Source: Hawksworthiomyces lignivorus (Eukaryota > Ascomycota > Sordariomycetes > Ophiostomatales > Ophiostomataceae). From it: a DNA stretch of 64,000 nt. The notes beneath the pieces are model-generated. The model worked only from the letters and a program-made list of their open reading frames with translations, was not told the DNA's origin and searched no databases. Below, piece by piece: positions 9,837 through 21,786 of this stretch. Position 1 is the stretch's first letter; each line of letters opens with the position of its first letter. The stretch spans positions 124,001 to 188,000 of the forward strand of contig NTMA01000081.1 in assembly GCA_002917075.1 (NCBI GenBank). The letters are read 5' to 3'. Both the position numbers and the translations under genes were made by a program.

Positions 9837-11017
9837 TTATGGAGCTCCTGTACGTGTTTCAGATTGTGTTGGTGGTGCTTCTGCTTCTGATGGCAGCGGT
9901 GGAAACTCCAAATCGACTAGGGACGATGATCCTGCTCCTCCGGACCCCGGCTGCTGCTCTCTCTGCGCTTGGCCCTCGCCTTCAGCCGGCTGGATGTACG
10001 ACAAGACCGATTCCACCGGCGCAGCCGTCGCCGCGGCCGTCTCCCACGGCTTCCGCGGCGCCTTCAGCTTGCCTAGTGGTGTGATACCCTAGACTGAGTT
10101 AGTATCAGGCAAATCGATCAAGCACACAGCTGCTGCTAGAGAGGGAAGAGGGAAAAAAAAAAAGAAATAGGAACGTACCGGCTGCCGCACAACGGTGTCG
10201 GGAATGTGCCGGATGCCGGCCAGCTCCTTGCCCGTCTGGATCGCCTCCACGATCGCGGCGAACTTATCCGAGTAGGGGGCCTCCCCAGTCGGGCTGGCGC
10301 CGCCCTCTCCCCGCGTCGGTGGCCGGTCCACCATCAGCGTGTCGGTCGGCGCGCTGCGCATCCACGAGGGGACGTTGTCGGCCACAGCATCGGCACTGGC
10401 ACCGGCACCAGCAGCCAGCAGCGGCGGCGTCGGCGTGCCGTCAAACGGGTTGATGACGGGCCCGGCGGCCACAATCTCGGCAATGCGCCGGCCGCGGTCT
10501 GCTGGCGGCGGCGGCGAAGTGGCCGTCTCTGCAGCGTCCTTACCGTTCACCATCGCCGCCGTCGCCGCCGCCGCGGCCGCGGCGTACAGCTGCCGCAGCA
10601 ACCGCCGGTCGATGGACGGATACGACGCCGACGCCTCCTGCGCGGCCAGAAAGCTCAAGTACCGCGTCAAGTCGACGTGGCGGCCGGTCTGACGCCGGAA
10701 GAACACGGTGCGGCAGAAGGCGGCGCTGCCCTCGTGGGTGGGATTGGGCCCGAGCGCGAGGGCATCGGCGCCGCCTAGCGTCTCGATCAGGCCGAGCTGA
10801 GGCAGTCCCAGGTCAACCAAAATTTCTTTCTATTTTTTTTTCTTTTCTGAAAACGCTCCAGTCTCTCTAGATTCTCCCTCCTCTGTCTTCCGTCCCTGCT
10901 TCAACGTACCAGGAAGGCCTTGTGCTTCGACCAGGGAAAGCGGTCGAAAGCCTCGAACTCGGCTGCGGTTGGAGGGGCCAACAGTTCCTCTTGTTCCGTA
11001 GCAGGTGCGGCAGCCAT
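9837..11017 (-). CDS. KPWE-motif protein, PEX39-like candidate peroxin
   Basis: Three exons, from 11017: 11017-10910, 10796-10179 and 10088-9837, all phase 0 (325 aa). Exon 1 encodes an N-terminal helical module with FDRFPWSKHKAFL, continued by LGLIETLGG in exon 2. Ala-rich and disordered linkers follow. Exon 2 then gives FAAIVEAIQTGKELAGIRHIP, and exon 3 supplies GITPLGKLKAPRKPWE. The pairing of a G-I-R-x-I-P-D motif with a downstream (R/K)PWE is that of the fungal KPWE-domain family and of PEX39 (yeast Yjr012c, human C6orf226), reported to assist PEX7-dependent PTS2 import. Assignment rests on motif recall; the family also includes proteins without assigned function. Confidence 0.72.
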
Positions 11018-11932
11018 GCTATATATTTCGTATGGAATTGAAAGAGAAGCAAAGAAAGAGAAAATATATATTAAAGAGGTTCCCTGGATATCATGAACCT
11101 ACGAATGCTTCTGCTTTATTATATCAGTTATAGGTAACATCAGAGGACCCCAGAACAGATGTATACAATCGTGCATTAAGCTATTAAGCTTTACAGGGAG
11201 CTTGAGCCGAGGCTTGTTGGCGCTGACAAGCGTATAAGCAGCAGCAGGCACCCTGTGATTGCCATGGGACAGGACATACTACCTGATCGAGGCCTAGCCA
11301 GGCCTAAGAGAGGCCCTTGCTGCGAGCCCTACAGCGACCTTTAGCATCTGCTCCACTGAGGAATAGCCATCTGCCCATTGCCACTGCCATTGCCATTGTG
11401 GTCCGTGCGCTTGCACCTGCCCTCGCTGCGGTGTAATTCGGTGTGCCTCCCAGTCGCTCCTTCTTGCCCCATTCTGCCCGCCTTCCCGCTCCTTCCTAAG
11501 CTGAGTCGGTGGGACGGCGTGGTTGCCCTTGTTGCCCTGTTTTCTGCCACCGCAGCCGACTTTCGTTCACGTTACGCAGTCCGCCTGGTCACACATCGTC
11601 AAAGCCCCTTGGACCAGATACAGTCATCTCACCCAACCTCAGAGTAAATACATTGACCTGCAAGACAAGATTTTGACCAGGACATTTACCTTTTTTTTTT
11701 TTTTTGGTGTCGGCACAAGCGGCTTCGACGGGGTTTCTTCCAATTCAGTGCCCGCTTCTGTTTCAACTTTACCCTCCCGAAATTTGGAAGAAACAAGCCA
11801 CCTCCTCCGCTCACCTCCCTGTCTCCCCCCCCTTCTCTTACTTGTTCCCTTTTCGCCCTCTCTGGGCTTCTGCTTCTCGTACCAAAACAGCCAACACGCA
11901 AGCTCGCCTTCTTCTCTTCTGAAACCGCCTCC
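11018..11932. other. Divergent intergenic region
   Basis: Shared upstream region of the KPWE gene (-) and the PP2C gene (+). A poly-T run at 11692-11705 and a pyrimidine-rich stretch to about 11890 precede the PP2C start. No convincing ORF. Confidence 0.55.
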
Positions 11933-14070
11933 ATGCGTCGTGCAGCTGTACGGGCCTTCCGGACGACCTGCCAGCACACGGTCCGTGGCCTCTCGCGGAC
12001 CAACCGCCGCTCCGTTCTCGCGCTCCAGACCGCCTCCCACCTCCACCACCACAGCAGCCACCATTATCACCTCAGCCTCGGCCAGCGGCCCCGCTACCTC
12101 TCCTCCACCTCGTCCACCCTCGTACCGCGCAAGCTAGGACCATTACCGCTGCCCTCGTCGGTTCCGTCCTCACAGCAGGTCCTGCACGCCTCTATGTACT
12201 ACCGCCGCCTGTCAGCGGTGCTCGTGTCTGGCCTCGTCGGCTACGGCGCGTACTACGCCTACCAGGGCGAGCGGCCAGGGGCTGCCGGCAGCCAGTCGGC
12301 GCTCTTCTCGACCAAGGGGCAGCCGCCAACAGCGGCCGTACCTGGAGCCGCAGGCGCTGACGCCGCCGCCGCTGCTGCTGCCGCTGCGCAGACGACGCGC
12401 AACGTGCTGGTGATCGGCGCGAACGAGCTGAGCACGGGCACGCTGGTGGGCGACGGACCGATCTCGAAGCTAACGGACGACGCCGGGCGGCGGGTGCTGG
12501 AGATGCTGAACCCGGACCAGGTGTCGCTGCGGCTGCGCAAGAACGAGGAGTCGTACGACATCAACCGCGGGCGGGGTGTGCTGCGCTACGACCTGGTACA
12601 GCTGGCTAGCAACGACCCGATCGAGGACGACCACGCCGAGAAGATCGTCGAAGTGCCGAGCAAGACGAACAGCGCCGCGCCGGCTGCGAGCGCAGACGCC
12701 GGCAGCAACACCACGGACTGGATGTTCTGGGGCGTCTTTGACGGCCACTCGTAAGTTGGGACCGAAGCAGAGAGAGAGCGACAGGGAGAGAGTAAGAGAG
12801 AGAAATAATGTGCTAACTGCGCTTCCAGCGGATGGACGACGTCGGCCAAGTTGCGGCAGGCACTGATCAACTACGTGGCGCGCGAGCTCAACGAGACGTA
12901 CAAGGCGGCGCCGAGCGAGGCGGGCCCGCCGGCGGACGCGATCGAGGGTGCGATCAAGATTGGGTTCACGCGGCTAGACGACGACATTGTCAACCAGAGC
13001 GCGCAGACGGTCCTAGGCCAGAAGTCCAAGACGGTGGCGGCGGAGCTGCTGGCGCCGGCTCTGTCCGGGTCGTGCGCTCTGCTGTCCTTCTACGATAGCC
13101 GCACCAAGCTGCTGCGCGTGGCCTGCACGGGCGACTCACGCGCCGTGCTGGGCCGCCGCTCGGCCAGCACGCCGGGCAAGTGGACGGCCACGCCGCTGTC
13201 GGTCGACCAGACCGGCGGCAACCCAGACGAGGCCGCCCGCCTGCGCGCGGCCCACCCCGGCGAGGAGCACGTCGTGCGCAATGGCCGCGTGCTCGGCGGC
13301 CTCGAGCCCACGCGCGCCTTTGGCGATGCCACGTACAAGTGGACCCGCGACGTCTCGGACCGTCTGCGCAACTCCTTCTTCGGCCGCAGCCAGTCGCCGC
13401 TCATGCGCACGCCGCCCTACGTCACCGCTGAGCCCGTCGTGACGACCACCAAAATCGAGCCCGAGAATGGCGACTTTGTCGTCATGGCTACCGACGGCCT
13501 CTGGGAGATGCTGACCAACGAGGAGGCCGTCGGCCTCGTGGGCAAGTGGATCGAGGCGCAGCAGCAGCAGGCGCGCGCAAAGGGAGGCGCCGGCAGCACG
13601 AGCAGCACCATGGGCGCCGCCTGGTCCAAGGTGTTCGGCGGCAAGACCGGCAGCGGGCCGCTGCCCGTCGAGGCGCCCATCGAGGGCAGCACGGGCAAGA
13701 ACGGCGAGCGCACGCCCATCCGGCTGCGGCAGTGGGGCATCTCGCCCGACGACAGCGACCGGTTCGTGGTCAAGGACCAGAACGCGGCCACGCACCTGGT
13801 GCGCAACGCTCTGGGTGGCAGCAACGAGGAGCAGGTATCGGCGCTGCTGACGCTGCCAGCACCCTTCTCGCGGCGGTACCGGTAAGGAAAACACCTAAAC
13901 TACATTGTTGCCCCACAGCGCAACTCCTGACAGACAGCTACTGACCGTTCTCTCCCAGGGATGATCTCACGGTGCAGGTGATCTTCTTCGGCAACGGGAA
14001 CCCATCCGGCGACGTGGTCGTGAACCAGGAGGCCACTGGCCCAGGGGCCGCCATCAAGGCCAAGTTATAA
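11933..14070 (+). CDS. Mitochondrial PP2C phosphatase, pyruvate dehydrogenase phosphatase type (Ptc5-like)
   Basis: Three exons: 11933-12750, 12829-13881 and 13959-14070 (660 aa). The Arg/His/Ser-rich N-terminus looks like a mitochondrial presequence, followed by one hydrophobic segment (LSAVLVSGLVGYGAYYAYQ, about residues 90-108). The PP2C core holds WGVFDGHSGW (split by intron 1), LLRVACTGDSRAVLG, RVLGGLEPTRAFGD and DFVVMATDGLWEML, so the metal-binding Asp residues are visible. PDP-family phosphatases dephosphorylate and reactivate the E1 alpha subunit of pyruvate dehydrogenase in the matrix or intermembrane space. A Gly/Ser insertion at about residues 525-545 lies between the last motifs. 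Substrate assignment is inferred from the long N-terminal extension and overall similarity to Ptc5/PDP rather than cytosolic PP2Cs. Confidence 0.86.
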
Positions 14071-15545
14071 AAGCAAAAAAATTACGCAATCTTCTTCTAT
14101 GCGGGTCATGTAATTAGGTGGTTTGGTTTTTTTTTTGGAACTACTGCAATATACTAGAAATATGATGTTATACCCCCATATTACAAGCGATGGGACAGAA
14201 AACAGCCAAGCTGGTGTTTGATATACAGTCATTTGACGGGAGACGCATCTTTGTAGAATGTAGTCTCGCCGTCGACATAGATTTATTCACCTAAAGAGAG
14301 AAATAAAGAAAAAAAACCAGGAAAAATGTTCATAGCTTCCATGTTATGTAGCTTCGATAAGTTCTTGTCTGCTCCAGCCCACTATAAAAGTGCGGTTCGT
14401 GTTTTGCTTGTTTACGCATCATCGTAGGCTTCTGCTATCTCCACGGCGGGTCGGCTTAGTAGTTATTAGCAAGCGCTTTTCCCAATTCAAGGTGCCATCA
14501 TGTAAGAGGTGCCCCGCTATGAGAAACTGTCCAAATCCCCTCAAAAGTCCGCCATTTAGCCTGACGTCACTCCACTGTTTTTATGCAGAGTCCTTTTTTT
14601 TTCTTTTTCTTGCGATAGAGAGCAGTTGGAAACTGCCCGCAACAACGCATTGCTCGTGCTTAATGCCAGAGAGCTGCTTGTGTGAGACCCCTACCCGAAA
14701 ATGCCTTAACTACGTATGTAGAAAACTACCTAAACAACCTAAACGACCAAAAAAAAACTATGGAGCACCTCAACTCGACAGGAATGTGCGCTTAAACCTG
14801 GTCCGGCGAATCGCCTACCCCGAGTCGAGAGCCCACAGTAGATTATAATACGATTGTGTACTAAACAGCCAATATTAAATCTTGCTGACACTGCCGGAAA
14901 CAGTAAGCAGCGGCTCGCTGGCTCGTTGGATTCGGAAGAGTCCTCGCATGTGCGTCGAAAGGCGCTAGGTCGGGCTCATCTCGATAGCTGCGGAGCTGTT
15001 TTCTCCAATTCACTTTTCGCTGTTATCGTGGGTTCCGTCTCATAACCTTATTGCACCACACCCTCTTTCTGACCGAGCCGACAGCGAGAGTGTGAGCGAG
15101 AGAGAGACGGGGACCCTCTTGTTTTATTAATCGCTTCCTAATAGACCCGGAAAACCTAGCTTAGGCCTATCTGGGGGCTTCTCTACACCGTCTGAACTGC
15201 TGCGCGAACTCCAGAATCCGGCACATAGCCAAGCTCCCTTTTTGGACCTTAGCTCCAGGCACAGGTGGCAAAGCATCGCCCACTGACAAAGCACTTTAAA
15301 GATAGAGAAAGAGGGAAAAAAAGAAAATCTGCTGCTATCCAAACATCGTGACGTTCTCGATTGGGAACTAACCTCTCCCCCCCTCTTCATTGACTTTTTT
15401 TTTATCTCTCCTCTCTTCTCAGTTGTCCTCTTTTCTTTCTCCTTCGTCCAGATCGATTCTCACCTGTCCCGCAAATAGCCCCTCCTATCAGCCTTATCAC
15501 CTCCAATTGGCCTTTTAATCCTTCAGAGCTCTCTCTCAGAGCACC
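14071..15545. other. Intergenic region
   Basis: About 1.5 kb between two same-strand genes. It contains a TATAAA at 14383, a GA-rich run at about 15082-15106 and a pyrimidine-rich leader (15390-15480). A CCAATTGG palindrome lies at 15503-15510, close to the next start. No coding signal accepted. Confidence 0.5.
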
Positions 15546-18500
15546 ATGGTCCTTGTCGATGGTCACGAGTACCTCACCGAGGAAGAGAAGCGTCTGAAGC
15601 AGGACCGCAAGCGGGAGAAATACTGGAAGAAATGGGGCTCATATGTGTCTGAGCGGCAATGGGCAACGGGTGAGTGGGAGAGCGCAGAGAATTGGGTGCA
15701 ATTGTGTTAGAGGAGAAGGCGGCGTCTGCTAACAAAAAAAATCAGTGCGCGAGGACTATAGCCACGATGGCGATGCATGGAGTCGTAGGTTTCTCTTTCT
15801 TCTCTCTCTCTCTCTCTCTTTTTTTCTTTTTTTAAGGCTTCATATCTCTTGCCGTTGGCAGCTTCCTTCGACTAACCAACTAACTCTCTAGACTTCCCCC
15901 ACGATCATGCGCGGTCACGGGCTTACCGCTGGGGCGAGGATGGTATTGCTGGCGTGTGCGACACCCACGGCCTCGAGAACATTGCCTTTGCGTTCTGGAA
16001 TGAGAAAGAGTATGTGCTGCTGGGTTTCCATCGTTCGCGGTCTGGCATCCGACTAACAAAGCTAGCCCGTTTCTCAAGGAGCGCCTGTTCGGCCTGTCTA
16101 ATCCGCAGGGCAACCACGGCGAGAGTATCAAGGAAGCTCACTTTCACCTCGACAACACTCCTGTGAGTTTCATGCTTTTTCGATGTGGTACCCAGCTCTG
16201 GTTTCATTGTACTAACACACTATCTCGCAGACTGTATGTTGACCTCCCGCTCAAGACCAGCTTGCGCATCCAGACTAACCCGCCACAGCACTCCTACATG
16301 AAATATCTCTACAAGTACCCTCAGAAGCCCTTCCCCTATGAGGATCTCCTCAAAGAAAACGCCCGCCGCGGCAAGCAGGACAAGGAATACCAGATTCTGG
16401 ACACGGGCGTCTTCGACGAGGACCGGTACTGGGACATCTATATCGAGACCGCCAAGGAGGACGACGACCCGGAGGCCATCGTCTTCCGCGTGACCGCATG
16501 GAACCGCGGCCCCGACCCGGCTCCGCTGCACATCATCCCCCACCTCTGGTTCCGGAACACCTGGTCCTGGGGCCTCGAGAGCCCCGACCGGAAGCCGGGC
16601 ATCGAGTGCTACGAGGAGAACATGGTCAAGTCGACGCACCCGGATCTCGGCGACCGCTACCTGCTGCTGGCTCCCTCGCCCAGCGCGGCGGCCGGCGGCG
16701 AGGACGTGCAGCCCGAGCTGCTGTTCACCGACAACGACACCAACTTTGCCGCGCTGTACGACGGCAAGAACACGACGCCGTACGTCAAGGACGCCTTCCA
16801 CCACTACATTGTCGACGGCAAGAAGGAGGCCGTCAACCCGGCCAAGACGGGCACCAAGTGCGCCGCGTGGTTCTCCTTCAACGAGGCCGGCGGCGTGCCG
16901 CCCGGCGAGTGCGCCGTAGTGCGGTTCCGCTTCTCCAAGCGCAACGAGACCTTCCTGGACGAGGAGGAGGCCGACGACATCATCGACAGCAAGCGCGAGG
17001 AGGCCGACGACTTCTACTACCGCATCAGCCCGCTGCCCATGACGGACGACCTGCGCAACATCCAGCGCCAGGCCTTTGCCGGCATGATGTGGTGCAAGCA
17101 GCACTACCTGTTCATCTGGGACCAGTGGGCCAACGGCGACCCGGCGCAGCCGCCGCCGCCGCCCGAGCGCAAGGCCATCCGCAACGCGCCGTGGAAGCAC
17201 ATGCACTGCGACGACGTGCTGTCGATGCCCGACTCGTGGGAGTACCCCTTCTTCGCCGCCTGGGACTCGAGCTTCCACTGCATCCCGCTGGCCATGATCG
17301 ACCCGGAGTTCGCCAAGAAGCAGCTCGACCTGTACACGCGCGAGTGGTACTGCCACCCCAACGGCCAGCTGCCCGCCTACGAGTGGAACTTTAGCGACGT
17401 CAACCCGCCCGTGCACGCCTGGGCCACCTTCCGCGTCTTCAAGATCGAGCGCAAGCTGTACGGCCGCCAGGACCTCGACTTTCTCGAGCGCGTCTTCCAG
17501 AAGCTGCTGCTCAACTTCACCTGGTGGGTCAACCGCAAGGACCTAGACGGCAAGAACGTCTTTGCCGGCGGCTTCCTGGGCCTGGACAACATCGGCCTGT
17601 TCAACCGCTCCGAGCCGCTGCCCACGGGCGGCACGCTCGAGCAGGCCGACAGCACGGGCTGGATGGCCTTCTACTGCCTGTCCATGCTCAACATCTGCCT
17701 GGAGCTGGCCAAGTACCGCCGCACGTACGAGGACATGGCGACCAAGTTCTTCGAGCACTTCTTGCTCATCAGCGACGCCATGACCTTCCGCATGGGCCAG
17801 AAGGAGGAGGTGTCGCTGTGGAACGACGAGGACGGCTTCTACTACGACGCCATCTCGTGGGGCGGGCCCTGGATCCAGCAGCTGCCGGTGCGCTCGCTGG
17901 TCGGGCTGATCCCCATGTACGCGACGCTGACGCTGGAGCCGGAGCTGATCAACAGCCTGCCGACGTTCAAGCGGCGCGTCGAGTGGTTCATCAAGAACCG
18001 CAACGACGTGGCCGAGCGCAACATGGCGTCCATCGCCAAGCGCGGCAAGGGCAACCGCATCCTGCTGTCCATCGTCAGCAAGGAGCGGCTGCAGCGGCTG
18101 CTGCAGCGCATGCTGGACGAGGACGAGTTCTTCAGCCCGCACGGCGTGCGGTCGCTGTCCAAGTACCACAAGGACCACCCCTACTCCATGGACGTCAACG
18201 GCCAGCGCTTCGCCGTCAGCTACGTGCCGGGCGACTCGGACAGCGGCCTGTTCGGCGGCAACAGCAACTGGCGGGGCCCCGTGTGGATCTGCGTCAACTA
18301 CCTGCTGGTCGAGTCGCTGCAGCGCTTCTACATGTTCTTTGGCGACTCGCTGCGCGTCGAGTGCCCCGTCGGCTCCGGCGACTTTATGCACCTGGGCCAC
18401 GTGTCCGAGGAGCTGCAGCACCGCCTGCAGCACCTCTACGCCCGCCGCGACGACGGCCGCCGCAGCATCAACGGCGGCAGCGACCTGCTCGACTTTGACC

Positions 18501-19179
18501 CCCTCTGGAAGGACAACCTGTGGTTCTACGAGTTCTTTGACGGCGACTCGGGCCGCGGCCTCGGCGCCACCCACCAGTGCGGCTGGACCGGCCTGATCGC
18601 CCGCATGATCCACGACACGGGGTGAGTGTCGCTTTTCTTCTTTCCCTCTTCTCCCCTTGCTAACACTTCCTTCCCAGCGTCACCTGCCGCCTGCCCCAGA
18701 CGCCGACCACGCCGCGCGCCGGCATGAACCACTACTTTGACGACATCCTGCACCGGCACGACAAGGGCGCGCAGACGCCGCGCTCGGCCGGGTCGTCGTC
18801 CGGCCCGCGGCTGCTGCGCCGCTCGTCGACAGCGCGGTCGCTCGGCGCCCGCAGCGACTTTGTCGTGAGCACCACGGACGCCGACACCGAGGACGGCACC
18901 GGCTACGGCGACGAAGACGGGGTGGACGACGAGGACGGCTCCGTGCTGCACATGCGCGGCCGCGGCAGCCGCCGGGCCTCGCGCGCTGGGTCCGTCTTTG
19001 TCAACGACCCGGAGCGCCTGCGCCAGCGCGCCGAGGCCGACCTGCACCTGCACCGCTACATCGAGGACCAGCTGGAGCGCATCAAGACGGCGCAGAGCAG
19101 CAACGGCTACAGCGACGGCGACGAGTTCGAGGCGCACGCGGACCGGGAGCTGGAGAGGCAGCCCAGGGCAGAACAATGA
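15546..19179 (+). CDS. GH63-like glycosidase (MGH1/YgjK-like, cytosolic type)
   Basis: Seven exons: 15546-15669, 15746-15784, 15892-16009, 16066-16162, 16231-16233 (ACT only), 16289-18621 and 18678-19179; 1,071 aa. There is no signal peptide. N-terminal hallmarks are [33 protein letters not shown] and [11 protein letters not shown]. The (alpha/alpha)6 barrel contains [18 protein letters not shown] at about residues 440-455, where GH63 enzymes place the general acid, and [18 protein letters not shown] near the C-terminus. Relatives hydrolyse alpha-glucosides or mannosylglycerate; the substrate cannot be read here. The last exon encodes a Ser/Asp/Glu-rich tail of about 165 residues after the conserved domain. 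Splice signals are canonical throughout; an in-frame CTAG acceptor is forced at 16065 because the earlier AG gives a stop. Confidence 0.9.
16231..16233 (+). other. 3-nt microexon (ACT, Thr)
   Basis: Bracketed by intron 16163-16230 (GTGAGT...TACTAAC...GCAG) and intron 16234-16288 (GTATGT...ACTAACC...CACAG). Each has its own canonical donor, branch site and acceptor. Inclusion yields the conserved P-T-H-S-Y-M-K; skipping would delete only the Thr. Confidence 0.75.
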
Positions 19180-19971
19180 GAGGGGAGAGTGGGAGAACAC
19201 GACAAAGAGATATAAGGGGGGTGGCATTATTGTGATTTTCTTGTTTATTCTCTGTTTACATTTCTTTTTTTCCCTGGAACACACAAAAGAGAGGCACATA
19301 CACGCATTGGCTCAAGCACGTTTAAATTCGGCCTTCCTTTCCACATCAGTTTTTGTCAAATACATAGAAAAGTTTCCTTGGGCGCCATATTATTAAAAGT
19401 CTCCTTTTTCACTTTCGAATAGACGAACAATTGACCTTTTTTTCTGATTTGAGTCAAAAAGACGTGTAGATTGTGCGCAGACAGAGATAGATACTTTGAA
19501 ATTATGGGCAGTTTAGATTTCCAGGATTCTGATAAAGCAGTATATACTATGTACAATGTCTGTCGCCTGCGTCCTCCTCCCCTTGGCCGGCTGGTTTTCT
19601 TTTCGACTTCTCGCCGCTGCTTTCAAGGAGAAAATACGTTGAAATGCTCACGGGCAAAAAAAGAGGGCAGAGTAGAAGAACGCAAGGCTAGGATGGCTCT
19701 ATGTCGCTTTTCGAGCTGTAGACAAGAAAAATGATTTGCTGCTTTTTCTAAAATGCCGCTCTCCTCCTCCCGCCGTTCCTCTGCAGACCATCGCCTCGAA
19801 TAAGAACAAAGGAAAAAGAATACACGGGACCTAAAAAAGGAGGGAACATCTCCCTCCTTCTCCCAAGGAAAACCCCCCCATCCCTCTCCCTCTCCCTCTC
19901 CCTCTCCCTCTCAGTCAAGATTTTATAATTGGTTTTGGCGTTTTCGGCGTTGTAGTGTTTTTTTCATTTTT
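19180..19971. other. Convergent intergenic region with CT-rich repeat
   Basis: 3' ends of the glycosidase (+) and ATP synthase (-) genes. It is AT-rich and contains a (CCCTCT)n hexanucleotide run at 19882-19912, near the ATP synthase stop. No gene seen. Confidence 0.6.
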
Positions 19972-20863
19972 TTACAGGTTGTCGGTCAGCAGCTTGTTGA
20001 GCTTGGCGACGCGGGCGGCGACGCTGAGGTCGATGGTGCGGTCGCCGACCTCGACGACGAGGCCGCCGAGGATCTCGGGGTTGACTTTGTTGGTGACCTT
20101 GAGCTTCTTGCCGGCGCCGAGGAAGGCGGACTTGGCCACGGCGGACTCGAGGCGGCCGAGGGTGCGGGAGTCGAGGGCGGTGGCGCTGGTGACCAGCAGC
20201 TCGACCTCGCCATGGGCGGCGCGGATCAGCTCGCCGAACTTGGCGGTGACGTCGCCCAGCAGGCCCAGGCGGTTGTTCTCTGCCAGCGTGGCGAGGAAGT
20301 GCGTCACGGTGGCCTGGTTGGTGCTACCGGTGGCCTTTTGCAGCTCGGCGACGACGGCCGTCTTGTCGGCGCTCGAAAGCGTCGGCGTGGCCAGGATGGC
20401 GGCCAGCTTCTGGTCCTTGGCCAGCAGGGCGCCCAGCGCAGCCAGGGTCTTGGCCGTGGGGTCGAGCGACGACGACTTGACGGCGGCGGTGTACTGCGCA
20501 GAGGGGAGAGCGAATCGGCGTCAGCAGAGTGAGGAGGAATCGGTGAGAGGCGAGAGAGTGGTGTGGGACGAGCCGATCATTGGAATCGGGGCAAAAGGGA
20601 GGGGAGGATGAGAAGAGAGAAGAGAGGAGAGCCAATTGCCGGCCAAGAGAGGGAGAGGGGGGAGAGAGAGAGGGAACACCTACCAGAGCAGTGGCGTACG
20701 TGCCATCCAGGCCGAACAGGGCAATCGGGGGCTTCACCTCCTGGGAGGGGGCGGCGGCGGCAGCATAGCCGCGCATCAGAGCCGGGGTCGCGGCAGCGAC
20801 GGACCGGCGGGAGGTGGACGTGGCGGCTGACCGGGCCAGCAGCATCGCTTGTCTCGACAGCAT
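19972..20863 (-). CDS. ATP5: ATP synthase subunit 5 (OSCP), mitochondrial
   Basis: Two exons, from 20863: 20863-20684 and 20493-19972 (233 aa) with a 190-nt intron. A Ser/Arg/Ala presequence (MLSRQAMLLARSAATSTSRR) precedes the OSCP helical domain (PPIALFGLDGTYATAL, then YTAAVKSSSLDPTAKTLAAL). The C-terminal part holds the family signature (VTNKVNPEILGGLVVEVGDR, ending LSVAARVAKLNKLL). OSCP joins the F1 head to the peripheral stalk of the F1Fo ATP synthase at the inner mitochondrial membrane. Start and intron both restore the conserved length. Confidence 0.96.
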
Positions 20864-21786
20864 TGTGAAAGAGGATGGATTAAAATTCGGGAGAATTGAG
20901 ACGGAGAAGGGGTGTGTCGAACCGGGAGGGTGGGTTTGATGGATTGACTGAGGACGAGAGGGTCAATTGAGGAGGAGGTCGTGGAACAGCAAAACCGAAA
21001 CTCGAAAAAAGCGAAAGCTTCTCGGGTTTTGGGAATATGGGAGGAAAGGAAGGAACCGGTCGATTAGCTCGGCAAAAATTCCTGCCTGAGGCTACAAGAG
21101 AAATACCTTGAGCCTGAGCTTTTTTTTTTTTTTTTGGCTTGGTTAAGTAATACAGCAACCCGGCTGGGCGGAGAATTACGGCACTACATACTACGAGTAA
21201 GATACTCCAAGGGACTGTCAGCGCCTGTCAACGCCTGCAGGCACAAAATAATATAGCGCTTAAGAATTAAATCACTCACCCAATTCCTGCTGCAAGAAAG
21301 CGTGCTCCATAGTACGAAATACCTTCACATACTAATACTTCCGACATAGAATAGAGTGACATTGGTTCCGGTTGCAGATACACCTATGTACTCTCTCTCT
21401 CTATGTCTCCGTAAAATTACTCAAAGCCATGTTTCCATAACGATAAATTCATTGCCAATTTTCAATTGTGCTTTTCTCGATCGCCGCGGGAATATGCATA
21501 TTTATGCTAGGAAACAACCAGAACCCAAAAGAAAAAAGATGAACACAACACAACAAAACAAAACCAAGAAATGTTTGTTACACGAGTCTTCCAGACGGTC
21601 GTGCCAGAGTCCCCCCCAATCGAATCAAAAACAAAACGCCAGCCAAGGGAATTAAAAAAAAAAATACCAAACGGGGATGAAATAACAATAAAGGCAATAT
21701 AGCGGTGGTCTACAACACCGACTCTTGGCTGATAGGAAGCTGACGAGACGCCGACCACGTACCCGGTCTCGTCCATTTTTGGTCGC
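20864..21786. other. Intergenic region upstream of ATP5
   Basis: Promoter side of ATP5 and 3' side of MOB1 (both minus strand). It has a poly-T run at 21120-21135 and becomes AT-rich with A-runs (21653-21664) toward MOB1. No coding region accepted. Confidence 0.5.

Noticed and set aside
16220..17416. 398-codon ORF antisense to the GH63-like gene
   Set aside because: Shadow of GC-rich codons; no motif, and it crosses the introns of the real gene.
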